64,000 bases of DNA, from the NCBI RefSeq assembly GCF_003054265.1, contig NZ_QBKT01000011.1, positions 62,001 to 126,000 of the forward strand. Direction: 5' to 3'. Source of the stretch: Kordia periserrulae. GTDB lineage: Bacteria > Bacteroidota > Bacteroidia > Flavobacteriales > Flavobacteriaceae. The translations under genes were made by a program, and so were the position numbers. The notes beneath the pieces are model-generated. The model had not been told where the DNA came from and ran no database searches. It was given only the letters and a program-made list of their open reading frames with translations. This document shows, one piece after another, positions 44,940-53,336 of this stretch. Numbering within the stretch: position 1 is the stretch's first letter; each line of letters begins with the position of its first letter.

Positions 44940-45800
44940 ATGAAAGAAGAAAAAATTATTATCCCTGCAAACGGTTATTTAATGTTGTTTGTATTTTTAA
45001 TCCTGTTTTTTGGAAGCATCACTGCCATGATTCTCTTGAAAAATCCAGTATTTATTCCTGTAATTATCATTGCATTGGTATTGGCGTTCGGTTTTATCAT
45101 GGTCAATCCCAACGGTTCGCGCGTATTATTATTATTTGGTAAATATGTCGGCACGGTAAAGCAAAACGGTTTTTATTGGGTGAATCCTTTTTACACAAAG
45201 AAGAAAATTTCATTACGCGCTAGTAATTTTGATAGCGAACGCTTAAAAGTGAACGACAAACTCGGAAATCCTATCATGATTAGCACAATTTTAGTATGGC
45301 GTGTAAACAATACCTACAAAGCGGCTTTTGACGTTGACAATTACGAACATTTTGTGCGCGTACAAACCGATGCGGCAGTTCGAAAGTTGGCAAGTATGTA
45401 TCCGTATGATAATTTTGCCGATGAAGGACACGATGAAGACATTACCTTGCGTTCTAGTGTCAATGAAGTTAGCGAAGCGTTGGAAAAAGAATTGGAAGAA
45501 CGCTTATCCATTGCAGGAATTGAAGTATTGGAAGCGCGTATTGGATACTTGGCGTATGCACAAGAAATTGCTAGTGCTATGTTAAAAAGACAACAAGCAA
45601 CCGCGATTGTTGCCGCGCGACATAAAATTGTAGAAGGCGCTGTAAGCATGGTCGAAATGGCGCTTCACGAATTAAACCAAAAAGAATTATTGGTACTTGA
45701 TGAAGAACGAAAAGCAGCGATGGTAAGTAATTTATTAGTGATTTTATGTGGTGATAAAGAAGCTTCTCCGGTAGTAAATACAGGAACCTTACATCAATAA
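44940..45800 (+). CDS. SPFH/Band 7 domain membrane protein
   Basis: A 286-aa protein with two N-terminal membrane helices (about 12-34 and 36-56), then an SPFH domain (GKYVGTVKQNGFYWVNPFY at about 67-85). A helical stretch LKRQQATAIVAARHKIVEGAVSMVE follows, typical of flotillin/HflK-like assemblies. It is likely to oligomerise in membrane microdomains. It leads a four-gene cluster with DUF4177, DUF1648 and an Arc-like protein. Confidence 0.88.
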   Translation: MKEEKIIIPANGYLMLFVFLILFFGSITAMILLKNPVFIPVIIIALVLAFGFIMVNPNGSRVLLLFGKYVGTVKQNGFYWVNPFYTKKKISLRASNFDSERLKVNDKLGNPIMISTILVWRVNNTYKAAFDVDNYEHFVRVQTDAAVRKLASMYPYDNFADEGHDEDITLRSSVNEVSEALEKELEERLSIAGIEVLEARIGYLAYAQEIASAMLKRQQATAIVAARHKIVEGAVSMVEMALHELNQKELLVLDEERKAAMVSNLLVILCGDKEASPVVNTGTLHQ

Positions 45801-45806
45801 GATATC

Positions 45807-46094
45807 ATGAAAGAATACAAAGTAGTAAAACCCAATTTGGGTTGGAAAAGTAGAAGTGAAAAACTTGAAGAAATTCTAAAAAATCATGCAAAACAAGGTT
45901 GGATTTTACACACCGTAACCAAACATGAAGGTTTTGTACAAATTATTTTTGAACGCAGTCAACTACTTCGGGGAAAGCCCACGAAGCATTCAGCAGAAAC
46001 TATTAAAACATTTCGACGCAAGCGTCGGAGCATTATAAATCTCGATTATCGAGTAAAAACAGATAAATGTTACACAACAACAGACCTAAAATAA
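45807..46094 (+). CDS. DUF4177-type small protein with basic C-terminal tail
   Basis: A 95-aa protein. Residues 1-52 match the DUF4177 style (EYKVV...LEEILKNHAKQGWILHTVT...FVQIIFER). The tail from about 53 is basic and low in conservation signs. The DNA under it contains several short hairpins (such as CGACGC-AA-GCGTCG at 46014-46027) and a 13-bp palindrome. It starts 6 bp after the SPFH stop and overlaps the next gene by 28 bp. Confidence 0.65.
   Translation: MKEYKVVKPNLGWKSRSEKLEEILKNHAKQGWILHTVTKHEGFVQIIFERSQLLRGKPTKHSAETIKTFRRKRRSIINLDYRVKTDKCYTTTDLK
46041..46053. promoter_or_regulatory. 13-bp palindrome, copy 1
   Basis: CTCGATTATCGAG, 13 nt before the DUF1648 ATG. A near-identical copy lies at the same distance before the Arc-like gene. 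Confidence 0.45.
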
Positions 46095-46582
46095 AAGTTC
46101 CTTTAGAACCTATTGACACAATCATAGAAGCAACTACAGCTGCATTGCTACTTGCATTATGGCTATATGTGATTGTTACGTACATGTCATTGCCAGAAAC
46201 GATTCCGACACATTTCAATTACAAAGGAGAAGTAGATGGCACAGGTACTAAAAACATCATCTGGTTTTTGCTTGGTATCACAACAGTGATTGCCATTGGA
46301 ATGCATGTGTTGACAAAGTTTCCACACATTCACAATTATATGGTCAATATCACAGAAGAAAATGCTGAACACAATTACCGATTGAGTAGTAGAATGTTGC
46401 GGTATGTAAACTTTCTTACGCTACTTTTATTGGCGTATGTATGTTATGCCATGATGCAAAAAGCATTAGGAAACAATGCTTTTACAGGAGAAATTATGAC
46501 TTATATCATGATTGTATATGCGGTTATCATGCCGATTGTATTAATTGTATTTATGTTGAAAAATCAAAAAGCTCCAAAATAA
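46067..46582 (+). CDS. DUF1648 membrane protein
   Basis: A 171-aa membrane protein with four helices (about 24-42, 66-84, 110-128, 143-163). The extracytoplasmic DUF1648 motif LPETIPTHFNYKGEVDGTG (43-61) is clear; it is found in SdpI-like immunity proteins. Only the N-terminal part of an SdpI is present. It lies between SPFH/DUF4177 and an Arc-like regulator. Confidence 0.85.
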   Translation: MLHNNRPKIKVPLEPIDTIIEATTAALLLALWLYVIVTYMSLPETIPTHFNYKGEVDGTGTKNIIWFLLGITTVIAIGMHVLTKFPHIHNYMVNITEENAEHNYRLSSRMLRYVNFLTLLLLAYVCYAMMQKALGNNAFTGEIMTYIMIVYAVIMPIVLIVFMLKNQKAPK

Positions 46583-46646
46583 ACTTCTGCAGAAGTCAGA
46601 ATGTATAACAAAAAACTTTTCGCCGCGAGTAACAGGATAATCAAAT

Positions 46647-46659
46647 CTCGAATATCGAG
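46647..46659. promoter_or_regulatory. 13-bp palindrome, copy 2
   Basis: CTCGAATATCGAG within AAATCTCGAATATCGAGT, 14 nt before the Arc-like ATG. It matches copy 1 including its A-rich flanks. Confidence 0.5.
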
Positions 46660-46673
46660 TCAAAAAAATAAGT

Positions 46674-46859
46674 ATGGCAAAAAAGAAAGCCTTTGCATTA
46701 CGAATCAATGAAGAAATGTTGAAAGCTATTGAAAAATGGGCAGCAGACGAATTTCGCAGTACCAATGGACAAATAGAATGGATGCTGATGCAAAGTTTAA
46801 AAAATGCAAAAAGAGCACCCAAAAAACGAACAGATGATACGCAACAAACGCCCGACTAA
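46674..46859 (+). CDS. Arc-like ribbon-helix-helix protein
   Basis: A 61-aa protein starting KKKAFALRINEEMLKAIEKWA, an RHH/Arc-type beta strand (residues 4-11) plus helices, with FRSTNGQIEWMLMQSL as the second helix. Such proteins bind DNA as dimers and regulate their own operon. It belongs to a recurrent SPFH-Arc neighbourhood. The 13-bp palindromes nearby are candidate operators. Confidence 0.75.
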   Translation: MAKKKAFALRINEEMLKAIEKWAADEFRSTNGQIEWMLMQSLKNAKRAPKKRTDDTQQTPD

Positions 46860-46991
46860 TGCTTCGGGAATTTGTTGTGTGTTTCTTTCAAAACCTCAAA
46901 TTGCAATATCTTAACATTAATTAACACTCTTAGCTGTTACATTTTGAAAAAAAACGTACTAATTGCAACGTTGAATGTAAACAGAAAAATT

Positions 46992-48869
46992 ATGCTCAGA
47001 AAAAAATTAGGAATTCTTGCCGCTGCAACTATCTTATTGGCAAGCTGTAATGCAGGAAAAGTTGGAACTGATGCCAACAAAGATATTGTCACTACGATTG
47101 ACTTGGTCAATGTGGTGGAAGATAAAGTAAAAGTAGAAGTCAATCCTGGAAAGTTTCAAACAGAAACTGCAACGTTCAATATTCCGAAAACTGTTCCTGG
47201 TACGTATAGCGACGACAATTACGGCAGATATATTGCCGATTTCAAAGCGTATGATTACAAAGGAAATGAAGTTCCTACCTCAAAAGTAGATCAAAATTCA
47301 TGGTTGATTCCCGATGCTAAAAAAGTGGACAAAGTTTCCTATTGGGTAAATGATACCTACGACACTGAGTCCGAAGAAAAAGAAGCCGTTTTCTCTCCTG
47401 CTGGCTCAAATATTTTAAAAGACAAAAACTTCGTATTGAATTTGCACGCCTTCGTAGGCTATTTCAGCGGAAGCGAGCAATATCCGTATCAAATCAAAGT
47501 ACACTATCCTAAAAACTTGGAAGGTGTCACTTCCTTACCAAAAGTGGTTTCTGAACAAGAAGCTTTCAATATTGATACCTTTGGCGCGTCGCGTTATGCA
47601 GAAGTTACCGATAATCCAATCATGTATTCTGAGCCTGACATTGCTAGTTTTCAAGTAGGTGATATGAATATTTCATTAAGTGTGTATTCGCCAACAGGCG
47701 TATATTCAGCAGAAAAATTGAAAGGAAATATTGAAAAAATGATTTCGGCTCAAAAAAAGTTTCTCGGTGGCATTGATGCCACCAAACAATACAATATTTT
47801 ACTGTATTTATCTACACTAAAACCTGATGATGCGAGAGGATTTGGAGCGTTAGAGCACAATACCTCAACGGTTGTGGTTTTGCCAGAACAAATGCAGCAA
47901 GCTGCTATAGAAAATGCACTAAAAGATGTAGTTTCACACGAGTTTTTTCACATCGTAACGCCATTGACGGTACATTCGGAAGAAATTCACTATTTTGATT
48001 ACAACAATCCGAAAATGTCGCAACACTTGTGGATGTATGAAGGCGTGACTGAATATTTTGCCAATTTATTCCAAATAAATCAAGGGTTGATTGACGAAGA
48101 AGCATTCTACACCCGAATCAACACCAAAATTAAAAATTCGCGTTCACGCTACAACGATGCCATTTCATTTACCGAAATGAGTGCCAATATTCTTTCGGAC
48201 GAATTTAAAGACGAATACGCCAATGTATATGAAAAAGGGACGCTTATCGCGATGGTTGTGGATTTAACAATTCGCGAAGAAAGCAATGGTGAAATGGGCA
48301 TTTTAGACGTAATGAAAAAACTATCTGAAACCTACGGAAGTGAAAAACCGTTTAAAGATGATGAGCTTTTTGATAAAATCATCGAATTTACAACACCAAA
48401 ATTAAGAAGCGTTATCGACACCTACATCAAAGGAAATACACCAATTCCGTACGATGAATTCCTTTCAAAAGTCGGATTGGAATTGGGCGAAACGCTTGAT
48501 GAAACAGGATATTTTCTAAATGGACAAGTTCCATACATCAGTGTTGACAGACAAACAAAAGAAATTTTCATCATCCCAAATGGTGCGTTGAATTCGTTCC
48601 TAACCGACATCGGATTGCAAAACAGTGACATCATTACTGAAATCAACGACGTTGCGTATTCGCTTGACAATGTATACGACTTAATTGGAGCTTCAAGAAG
48701 TTGGAAAGAAGGCGATGCTATTACGATAAAAATCAAGCGTGATGGAGAAGTAAAAACCTTAACAGGAAACATTACCAAACCAACCACAAAAGGTACAGGA
48801 ATCACCGTAAAAGACTTGCCAGAAAACAGCAAAGAAGTACAATTGCGAAAAGCGTGGTTGTATGAGTAG
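46992..48869 (+). CDS. M61 glycyl aminopeptidase-like metallopeptidase lipoprotein with PDZ domain
   Basis: A 625-aa lipoprotein (lipobox ASC, Cys19). The start is set at ATG 46992 because the signal peptide begins there. Zinc motif H316-E-F-F-H320 is followed by the second-shell MYEGVTEYFANL, as in M61. Residues about 520-610 form a PDZ domain (IPNGALNSFLTDIGLQNSDIITEINDV). It likely trims peptides in the periplasm. Monocistronic. Confidence 0.92.
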   Translation: MLRKKLGILAAATILLASCNAGKVGTDANKDIVTTIDLVNVVEDKVKVEVNPGKFQTETATFNIPKTVPGTYSDDNYGRYIADFKAYDYKGNEVPTSKVDQNSWLIPDAKKVDKVSYWVNDTYDTESEEKEAVFSPAGSNILKDKNFVLNLHAFVGYFSGSEQYPYQIKVHYPKNLEGVTSLPKVVSEQEAFNIDTFGASRYAEVTDNPIMYSEPDIASFQVGDMNISLSVYSPTGVYSAEKLKGNIEKMISAQKKFLGGIDATKQYNILLYLSTLKPDDARGFGALEHNTSTVVVLPEQMQQAAIENALKDVVSHEFFHIVTPLTVHSEEIHYFDYNNPKMSQHLWMYEGVTEYFANLFQINQGLIDEEAFYTRINTKIKNSRSRYNDAISFTEMSANILSDEFKDEYANVYEKGTLIAMVVDLTIREESNGEMGILDVMKKLSETYGSEKPFKDDELFDKIIEFTTPKLRSVIDTYIKGNTPIPYDEFLSKVGLELGETLDETGYFLNGQVPYISVDRQTKEIFIIPNGALNSFLTDIGLQNSDIITEINDVAYSLDNVYDLIGASRSWKEGDAITIKIKRDGEVKTLTGNITKPTTKGTGITVKDLPENSKEVQLRKAWLYE

Positions 48870-48935
48870 ATTTTAGGTGTTGGGTTTTGGGTTTTTGGTT
48901 ATAGGTGTTAGGCTTTTCACTTAAATTAAAAATAT

Positions 48936-49001
48936 GAAACGTCATTGCGAGGAAGTATGACAAAGCAATCTGTTTGTATCAAATTCTCGCAATGACGTTT
49001 C
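48936..49001. repeat. Intergenic inverted repeat with 16-bp perfect arms
   Basis: Arms GAAACGTCATTGCGAG (48936-48951) and CTCGCAATGACGTTTC (48986-49001) around a 34-nt loop containing GGAAGTATGACAAAGCAATC. A partial, inverted copy lies at 52811-52848. This is a dispersed intergenic element of the Bacteroidota type. Confidence 0.75.
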
Positions 49002-49149
49002 AAAAACAAAACTCTATTTTGATTCTGAGCTTTGGTTTTTATGTTCATAAAAACAATTAGCTACTGGCACAAACTTTTCTAATTTAATTTTGACAATTAT
49101 CTTTTTATAAATTCAAATTTTGGTATTTTGCGGCATAAACCATCCGATT

Positions 49150-50862
49150 ATGTTAAAAAAAGCCGCTGCATTCCTCCTATTTTTGATGTCGTTTACGGTA
49201 TTTTCACAAAACCTAACGATTGATAATATCGAAAGCAAACAACAAAGCTTCAACGCAAAAGTTACGATTGATTCTATTGCCTTTACAGGATTTGATTTAA
49301 AAATTAAAGTCAACGATTCGTTTGCTAGTATTGAAAATATAAAAAACATTCAAAAATCGTTTTTAGCAAATGGCGATTTCAAATTTGACATAAAAAACTC
49401 AGAAGCGTCTATTTCATACAAAGGAGACGAGGTATATTCTACCGTAAAACCGTTACTGCTTTTTGAACTCTCCAACACACCCAAAAAAGGATTTTCGGAC
49501 GTGATTTACGAATTTACCGAAGTGAATTTTTACAATGGTGAGCAAACAATTACGATTCTTCCCAAGAAACAAAAAATAAAGAAAACCATCATTCACCCAA
49601 AACCATTTTTTAGCAGCGACAAAGTGGTTTTCGGAATTTTAATGCTGCTTTTAGGTTTTGTTTTTTATACAGAAGCGAGCAAAAATGCAGGTTGGAAAAA
49701 GTTTTACAAATACGTTCCAGCCTTATTAATTTGCTATTTATTGCCTGCCATTCTAAGTTCGTTCGGAATCATTTCCGATAAATATTCAGAAGCGTATTTC
49801 ATTGCGAGTCGCTTCCTATTGCCCGCTGCATTAGTATTAATGACCTTGAGTATTGACTTAAAAGGTGTGTTCAATTTAGGACCGAAAGCGTTGATTATGT
49901 TCTTTACAGGAACCGTCGGAATCATTATTGGTGGACCGTTGGCAATTTTGTTAATCTCTATATTTTCACCAGAAACCGTTGGCGGCGCAGGACCTGATGC
50001 AGTCTGGCGTGGATTATCTACCTTGGCGGGAAGTTGGATTGGCGGCGGTGCCAATCAAGCAGCCATGTTAGAAATCTTTGAATACAGTCAAGACAAATAC
50101 GGCGCAATGGTCTTGGTGGATATTGTCGTAGCTAATTTATGGATGGCGATTTTACTTTTCGGAATTGGAAAATCGAAAAAGATTGATAAAAAACTAAACG
50201 CAGATACTTCTGCTATTGAACGATTAAAAGAACGCGTTTCAGCATTTACCGATAAAATAAAACGAAATCCAACCTTAACCGAATTGATGATTATTTTGGC
50301 ATTAGCGTTTGGTGGCGTTTCTTTAGCGCATTTTGGTGCAGGTGCCATTACAGACTTTCTTGGACAGTTTGCAATTGTTAAAAATGATGATGGCGCGTTG
50401 TCCTTTTTAGGTTCGTCTTTCTTCTGGATGATTACCATTGCTACTGCGTTTGGAATTATGCTATCGTACACCAAAGCCAAAAATTATGAAGGTGCTGGCG
50501 CGAGTAAAATTGGAAGCATTTTTATTTACATATTAGTGGCTTCTATCGGAATGAAAATGGACTTAGGAAAAGTACTAGAAAATCCAGGATTGTTAGCGGT
50601 TGGACTCGTTTGGATGGCGATTCACGCAGGCTTGTTGATTTTAGTCGCAAAACTCATTCGTGCGCCATATTTCTTCCTCGCTGTGGGAAGTCAGGCAAAT
50701 GTTGGTGGTGCGGCTTCTGCTCCGATTGTGGCTTCTGCTTTTCACCCATCGTTAACATCGGTTGGTGTCTTGCTGGCAGTCTTTGGTTATGTTGTGGGAA
50801 CCTATGGCGCTATTTTGTGTACTGTTTTGATGGAAATAGCTTCGAAAACTGTAGTTCCTTAA
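49150..50862 (+). CDS. DUF819 family permease with exported N-terminal domain
   Basis: A 570-aa protein. The start is set at ATG 49150 (MLKKAAAFLLFLMSF...SQ, a signal peptide). Residues about 22-150 form a soluble beta-rich domain facing the periplasm. From about 165 onward is a DUF819-type permease with about 10 helices, including GGPLAILLISIF, TLAGSWIGGGANQAAM and GSQANVGGAASAPIVASAF. The family is of unknown substrate. The extra exported domain is unusual compared with plain DUF819 permeases. Confidence 0.85.
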   Translation: MLKKAAAFLLFLMSFTVFSQNLTIDNIESKQQSFNAKVTIDSIAFTGFDLKIKVNDSFASIENIKNIQKSFLANGDFKFDIKNSEASISYKGDEVYSTVKPLLLFELSNTPKKGFSDVIYEFTEVNFYNGEQTITILPKKQKIKKTIIHPKPFFSSDKVVFGILMLLLGFVFYTEASKNAGWKKFYKYVPALLICYLLPAILSSFGIISDKYSEAYFIASRFLLPAALVLMTLSIDLKGVFNLGPKALIMFFTGTVGIIIGGPLAILLISIFSPETVGGAGPDAVWRGLSTLAGSWIGGGANQAAMLEIFEYSQDKYGAMVLVDIVVANLWMAILLFGIGKSKKIDKKLNADTSAIERLKERVSAFTDKIKRNPTLTELMIILALAFGGVSLAHFGAGAITDFLGQFAIVKNDDGALSFLGSSFFWMITIATAFGIMLSYTKAKNYEGAGASKIGSIFIYILVASIGMKMDLGKVLENPGLLAVGLVWMAIHAGLLILVAKLIRAPYFFLAVGSQANVGGAASAPIVASAFHPSLTSVGVLLAVFGYVVGTYGAILCTVLMEIASKTVVP

Positions 50863-51001
50863 ACTAACAAAATCATTGCTTAAATAACCCTAATTTTCCA
50901 TGAAAACAGTTGCTTTATTTTTTGGTAAAAACTGTGTTTTTTGCCTTAATCGTATGGCATTTTCTTAAAGAATCTAATAGGTTATTTAAGACTAATTTAG
51001 C

Positions 51002-51009
51002 TATATTTG
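51002..51009 (+). promoter_or_regulatory. -7 box for the DUF4369 lipoprotein
   Basis: TATATTTG, an exact match to TAnnTTTG, ending 21 nt before the ATG at 51031. Confidence 0.55.
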
Positions 51010-51030
51010 CGCTCTTTAAAACTCAATACA

Positions 51031-51744
51031 ATGTTCAGAAAATGTTTGATACTCCTAGCGATTTTAGGATTTATTGCTTGTGGGAAAGAAATAAAAGGAA
51101 ATTTAACCATAACAGGAAATATAGACGGTTTAAAAGAAGGAACGCTCTATTTGCAAAAAGTGCAAGACACCACTTTGGTAAACTTAGATTCTCTTGTCGT
51201 GAATGGCGATGCTCATTTTACATTTCACACCACTATTGAAGAGCCAGAAGTATTGTACATGTATTTGGACAAAAAGGATTTTAACGATTTGAATGATCGT
51301 GTAGAGTTTTTTGCAGAGTCAGGCGAAATGACTTTCAATACGACCTTGCGCCGATTTGTAAACGATGCCAAAGTAACAGGTTCTAAAAACCATAACGATT
51401 TGGTGACTTTTAAAGAATTCATGACCAAATTCAACACCAAAGAATTGATGCTATTGCGCGACGGAATGGACGCAAAGAAGGAAGAAGATGTAAAAAAGGT
51501 TCAAGAAATCAACACGCAAATTTCGAATTACGCGAAAAGTCGTATGCGTTACATCTTAAACTACGCCATCACCAATGGTGATAAAGAAATTGCACCGTAT
51601 GTAGTTACGACGGAAGCCTCTGACGCCAACGAAAAGTTTTTAGATACCGTTTACAAGCGACTTTCTCCAAAAATCGCGGATTCTAAATATGGCAAAAAGT
51701 TGAAGGAATTGTTGGAAGCGCGAAAGGTTGAGGAAAAGGAATAA
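51031..51744 (+). CDS. DUF4369 domain lipoprotein
   Basis: A 237-aa lipoprotein (lipobox IAC, Cys17). The start is set at ATG 51031; the longer frame starts within the promoter. Residues about 24-115 fit DUF4369 (LTITGNIDGLKEGTLYLQKVQDTTLVNLDSL), which often precedes a thioredoxin domain in Bacteroidota. Here the C-terminal half is helical without a CxxC motif, so the redox domain is missing. Function unknown. Confidence 0.8.
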   Translation: MFRKCLILLAILGFIACGKEIKGNLTITGNIDGLKEGTLYLQKVQDTTLVNLDSLVVNGDAHFTFHTTIEEPEVLYMYLDKKDFNDLNDRVEFFAESGEMTFNTTLRRFVNDAKVTGSKNHNDLVTFKEFMTKFNTKELMLLRDGMDAKKEEDVKKVQEINTQISNYAKSRMRYILNYAITNGDKEIAPYVVTTEASDANEKFLDTVYKRLSPKIADSKYGKKLKELLEARKVEEKE

Positions 51745-51747
51745 GTT

Positions 51748-52320
51748 TTATAGCTTATCCAGCACTTTTAAAATTTTTTTGGTGAATTTTTCTGTTTTGA
51801 GCGGACTATGTTTGTATTCGTAATGCTCAATCACTTTCCGTGTTTTATTAATGTTATCAATCAAAACGACATACAAAACACCGCTTTCCAAATCGCCAAA
51901 ATAACCATTCGTACACAGAAAAATACTATACGGTTTTCCTTCGGTTATAATTTCCTTTGGTGCTTCTATCGCTTTAAAAGTAAGTCCAGTTTCCAATTTT
52001 CTGTTTATGGTGTATGAATCTAGAAACATAAACGGAACTTCCACATACGGCATGTCGGGAAATTTTTGTTGAATTGTAGTCAACATCACTTTTCGGAGTG
52101 ATTCTCTTTTTTGTGGATGCTTTATGAATTGTCCTTTACGCTTTTCTTTCAATTCAGTTTTTGGCGTAATGATTTGAATATCTTTTAACGGAATCTGAAG
52201 GTTTTTAGTTACATTTTTATTTGCAGAAACTTCTTTCGGTGCAGCACAGCTTACGAGTAAAATTAGGAGTGAAAATGAAATTACAAAGCAAGTTTGACAA
52301 AATATCTTTTGTGGCATCAT
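51748..52320 (-). CDS. Hypothetical lipoprotein
   Basis: A 190-aa protein with lipobox VSC (Cys25) and a mixed alpha/beta body. No motif is recognised. The 3' end is 3 bp from the convergent DUF4369 gene stop. It is followed upstream by two more small secreted proteins on the same strand. Confidence 0.6.
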   Translation of the reverse strand: MMPQKIFCQTCFVISFSLLILLVSCAAPKEVSANKNVTKNLQIPLKDIQIITPKTELKEKRKGQFIKHPQKRESLRKVMLTTIQQKFPDMPYVEVPFMFLDSYTINRKLETGLTFKAIEAPKEIITEGKPYSIFLCTNGYFGDLESGVLYVVLIDNINKTRKVIEHYEYKHSPLKTEKFTKKILKVLDKL

Positions 52321-52351
52321 GTGCAGATTTTTTTGAGCAGTCGATATAAAA

Positions 52352-52705
52352 TCAATTCAACCCATCCATAAATTCCAGCTTAACTTTGGTGAGTTTTTCG
52401 GTATCAAAGTACAATTCACTGCCTTTTTTTAGTGGAACTTTGGTTGTTTTACCTGGAGTTAATTCAATTTCTCGGAAAATTTTTCCTTTGTACTGCACTC
52501 TGATTGAAAACGTATATTTACCAATATTTTCAACAATCGCAATGCTATTTCCGTCTTTATACGGATTGATAGCGCCATCTTGTCCAGGACCTTTTCCAGT
52601 CATCAACATGCTTTGCTGCGGTTTGATTTCGAAAATGGTATGGTCTTTCTGCGCGTAGGATTGCAACGCAAAAAGCATCGCAAAAAGTATTAGGTAATTT
52701 TTCAT
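52352..52705 (-). CDS. Small secreted protein, unknown
   Basis: A 117-aa protein with a signal peptide (ends SYAQ) and an all-beta body (FSIRVQYKGKIFREIELTPGKTTKVPL). It resembles a small Ig-like or T9SS-periplasmic fold only in general. It is probably in a transcription unit with the lipoprotein at 51748. Confidence 0.6.
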   Translation of the reverse strand: MKNYLILFAMLFALQSYAQKDHTIFEIKPQQSMLMTGKGPGQDGAINPYKDGNSIAIVENIGKYTFSIRVQYKGKIFREIELTPGKTTKVPLKKGSELYFDTEKLTKVKLEFMDGLN

Positions 52706-52810
52706 TAGTTTAGGTTTTAATGTTATTCTATGATTTCTCTAAGATACAATTTATTTAGGTGTTTATATAAAGGCTTTTGTTTAAAAGAAGATTTTTCTAA
52801 ACCTAAAAAA

Positions 52811-52848
52811 ACAGATTACTTCGTCATTCTTCCTCGTAAAGACGTATC
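52811..52848. repeat. Partial inverted copy of the 48936 element
   Basis: ACAGATTACTTCGTCATTCT and the following CTCGTAAAGACGTATC match the reverse complement of the core and left arm at 48936-48973 with a few differences. Confidence 0.55.
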
Positions 52849-52873
52849 AAAAAATTAAAGTATAATCAAGAAG

Positions 52874-53161
52874 TTACTTTTCACAATACGCTCCAACTTC
52901 GCCCGATTCTATTGACTTAATAATCACCCTTTTCCCAGAACCTAAAAAGCTTTTGTTCTTAGCAATTATAAGAGCATTTGGAATATTATTAATATAGATA
53001 GTATCATTTCGAAACTGCATTTGAACAGAATTGAATAAATCCCCAATATAGTAACCACCGCAATATTTCCACATTCCCTTTTCTAACTCAGAAGTTTTAA
53101 ATGAACACGAAATAAAAAAGATTGAAAGTATAAAAATTGATATGTGTTGAGGAAATTTCAT
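52874..53161 (-). CDS. Small lipoprotein, unknown
   Basis: A 95-aa protein with lipobox ISC (Cys19). The body is small, with a single beta-rich domain and two cysteines near 34 and 93. No family is recognised. It lies alone between the 117-aa secreted protein and the helicase. Confidence 0.5.
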   Translation of the reverse strand: MKFPQHISIFILSIFFISCSFKTSELEKGMWKYCGGYYIGDLFNSVQMQFRNDTIYINNIPNALIIAKNKSFLGSGKRVIIKSIESGEVGAYCEK

Positions 53162-53224
53162 TTTAATTTTTGATTTATATCGTTAATCAAGAAAGCATTA
53201 TATTTCATAGCATTTCTCGATACA

Positions 53225-53262
53225 AATTTGCTTTATTTCGACAAGCTCAATAATAGCAAATT
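53225..53262. repeat. Short inverted repeat in gap
   Basis: AATTTGCT (53225-53232) and AGCAAATT (53255-53262) enclose a 22-nt loop, next to CTCGA-type sequence shared with other gaps of this window. Confidence 0.35.
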
Positions 53263-53336
53263 CACTCGAAATGACGATTGAAATTCATTATAAAAAATCA
53301 AAAATCGTACATCAACAATCTACAATCGTACATCCT

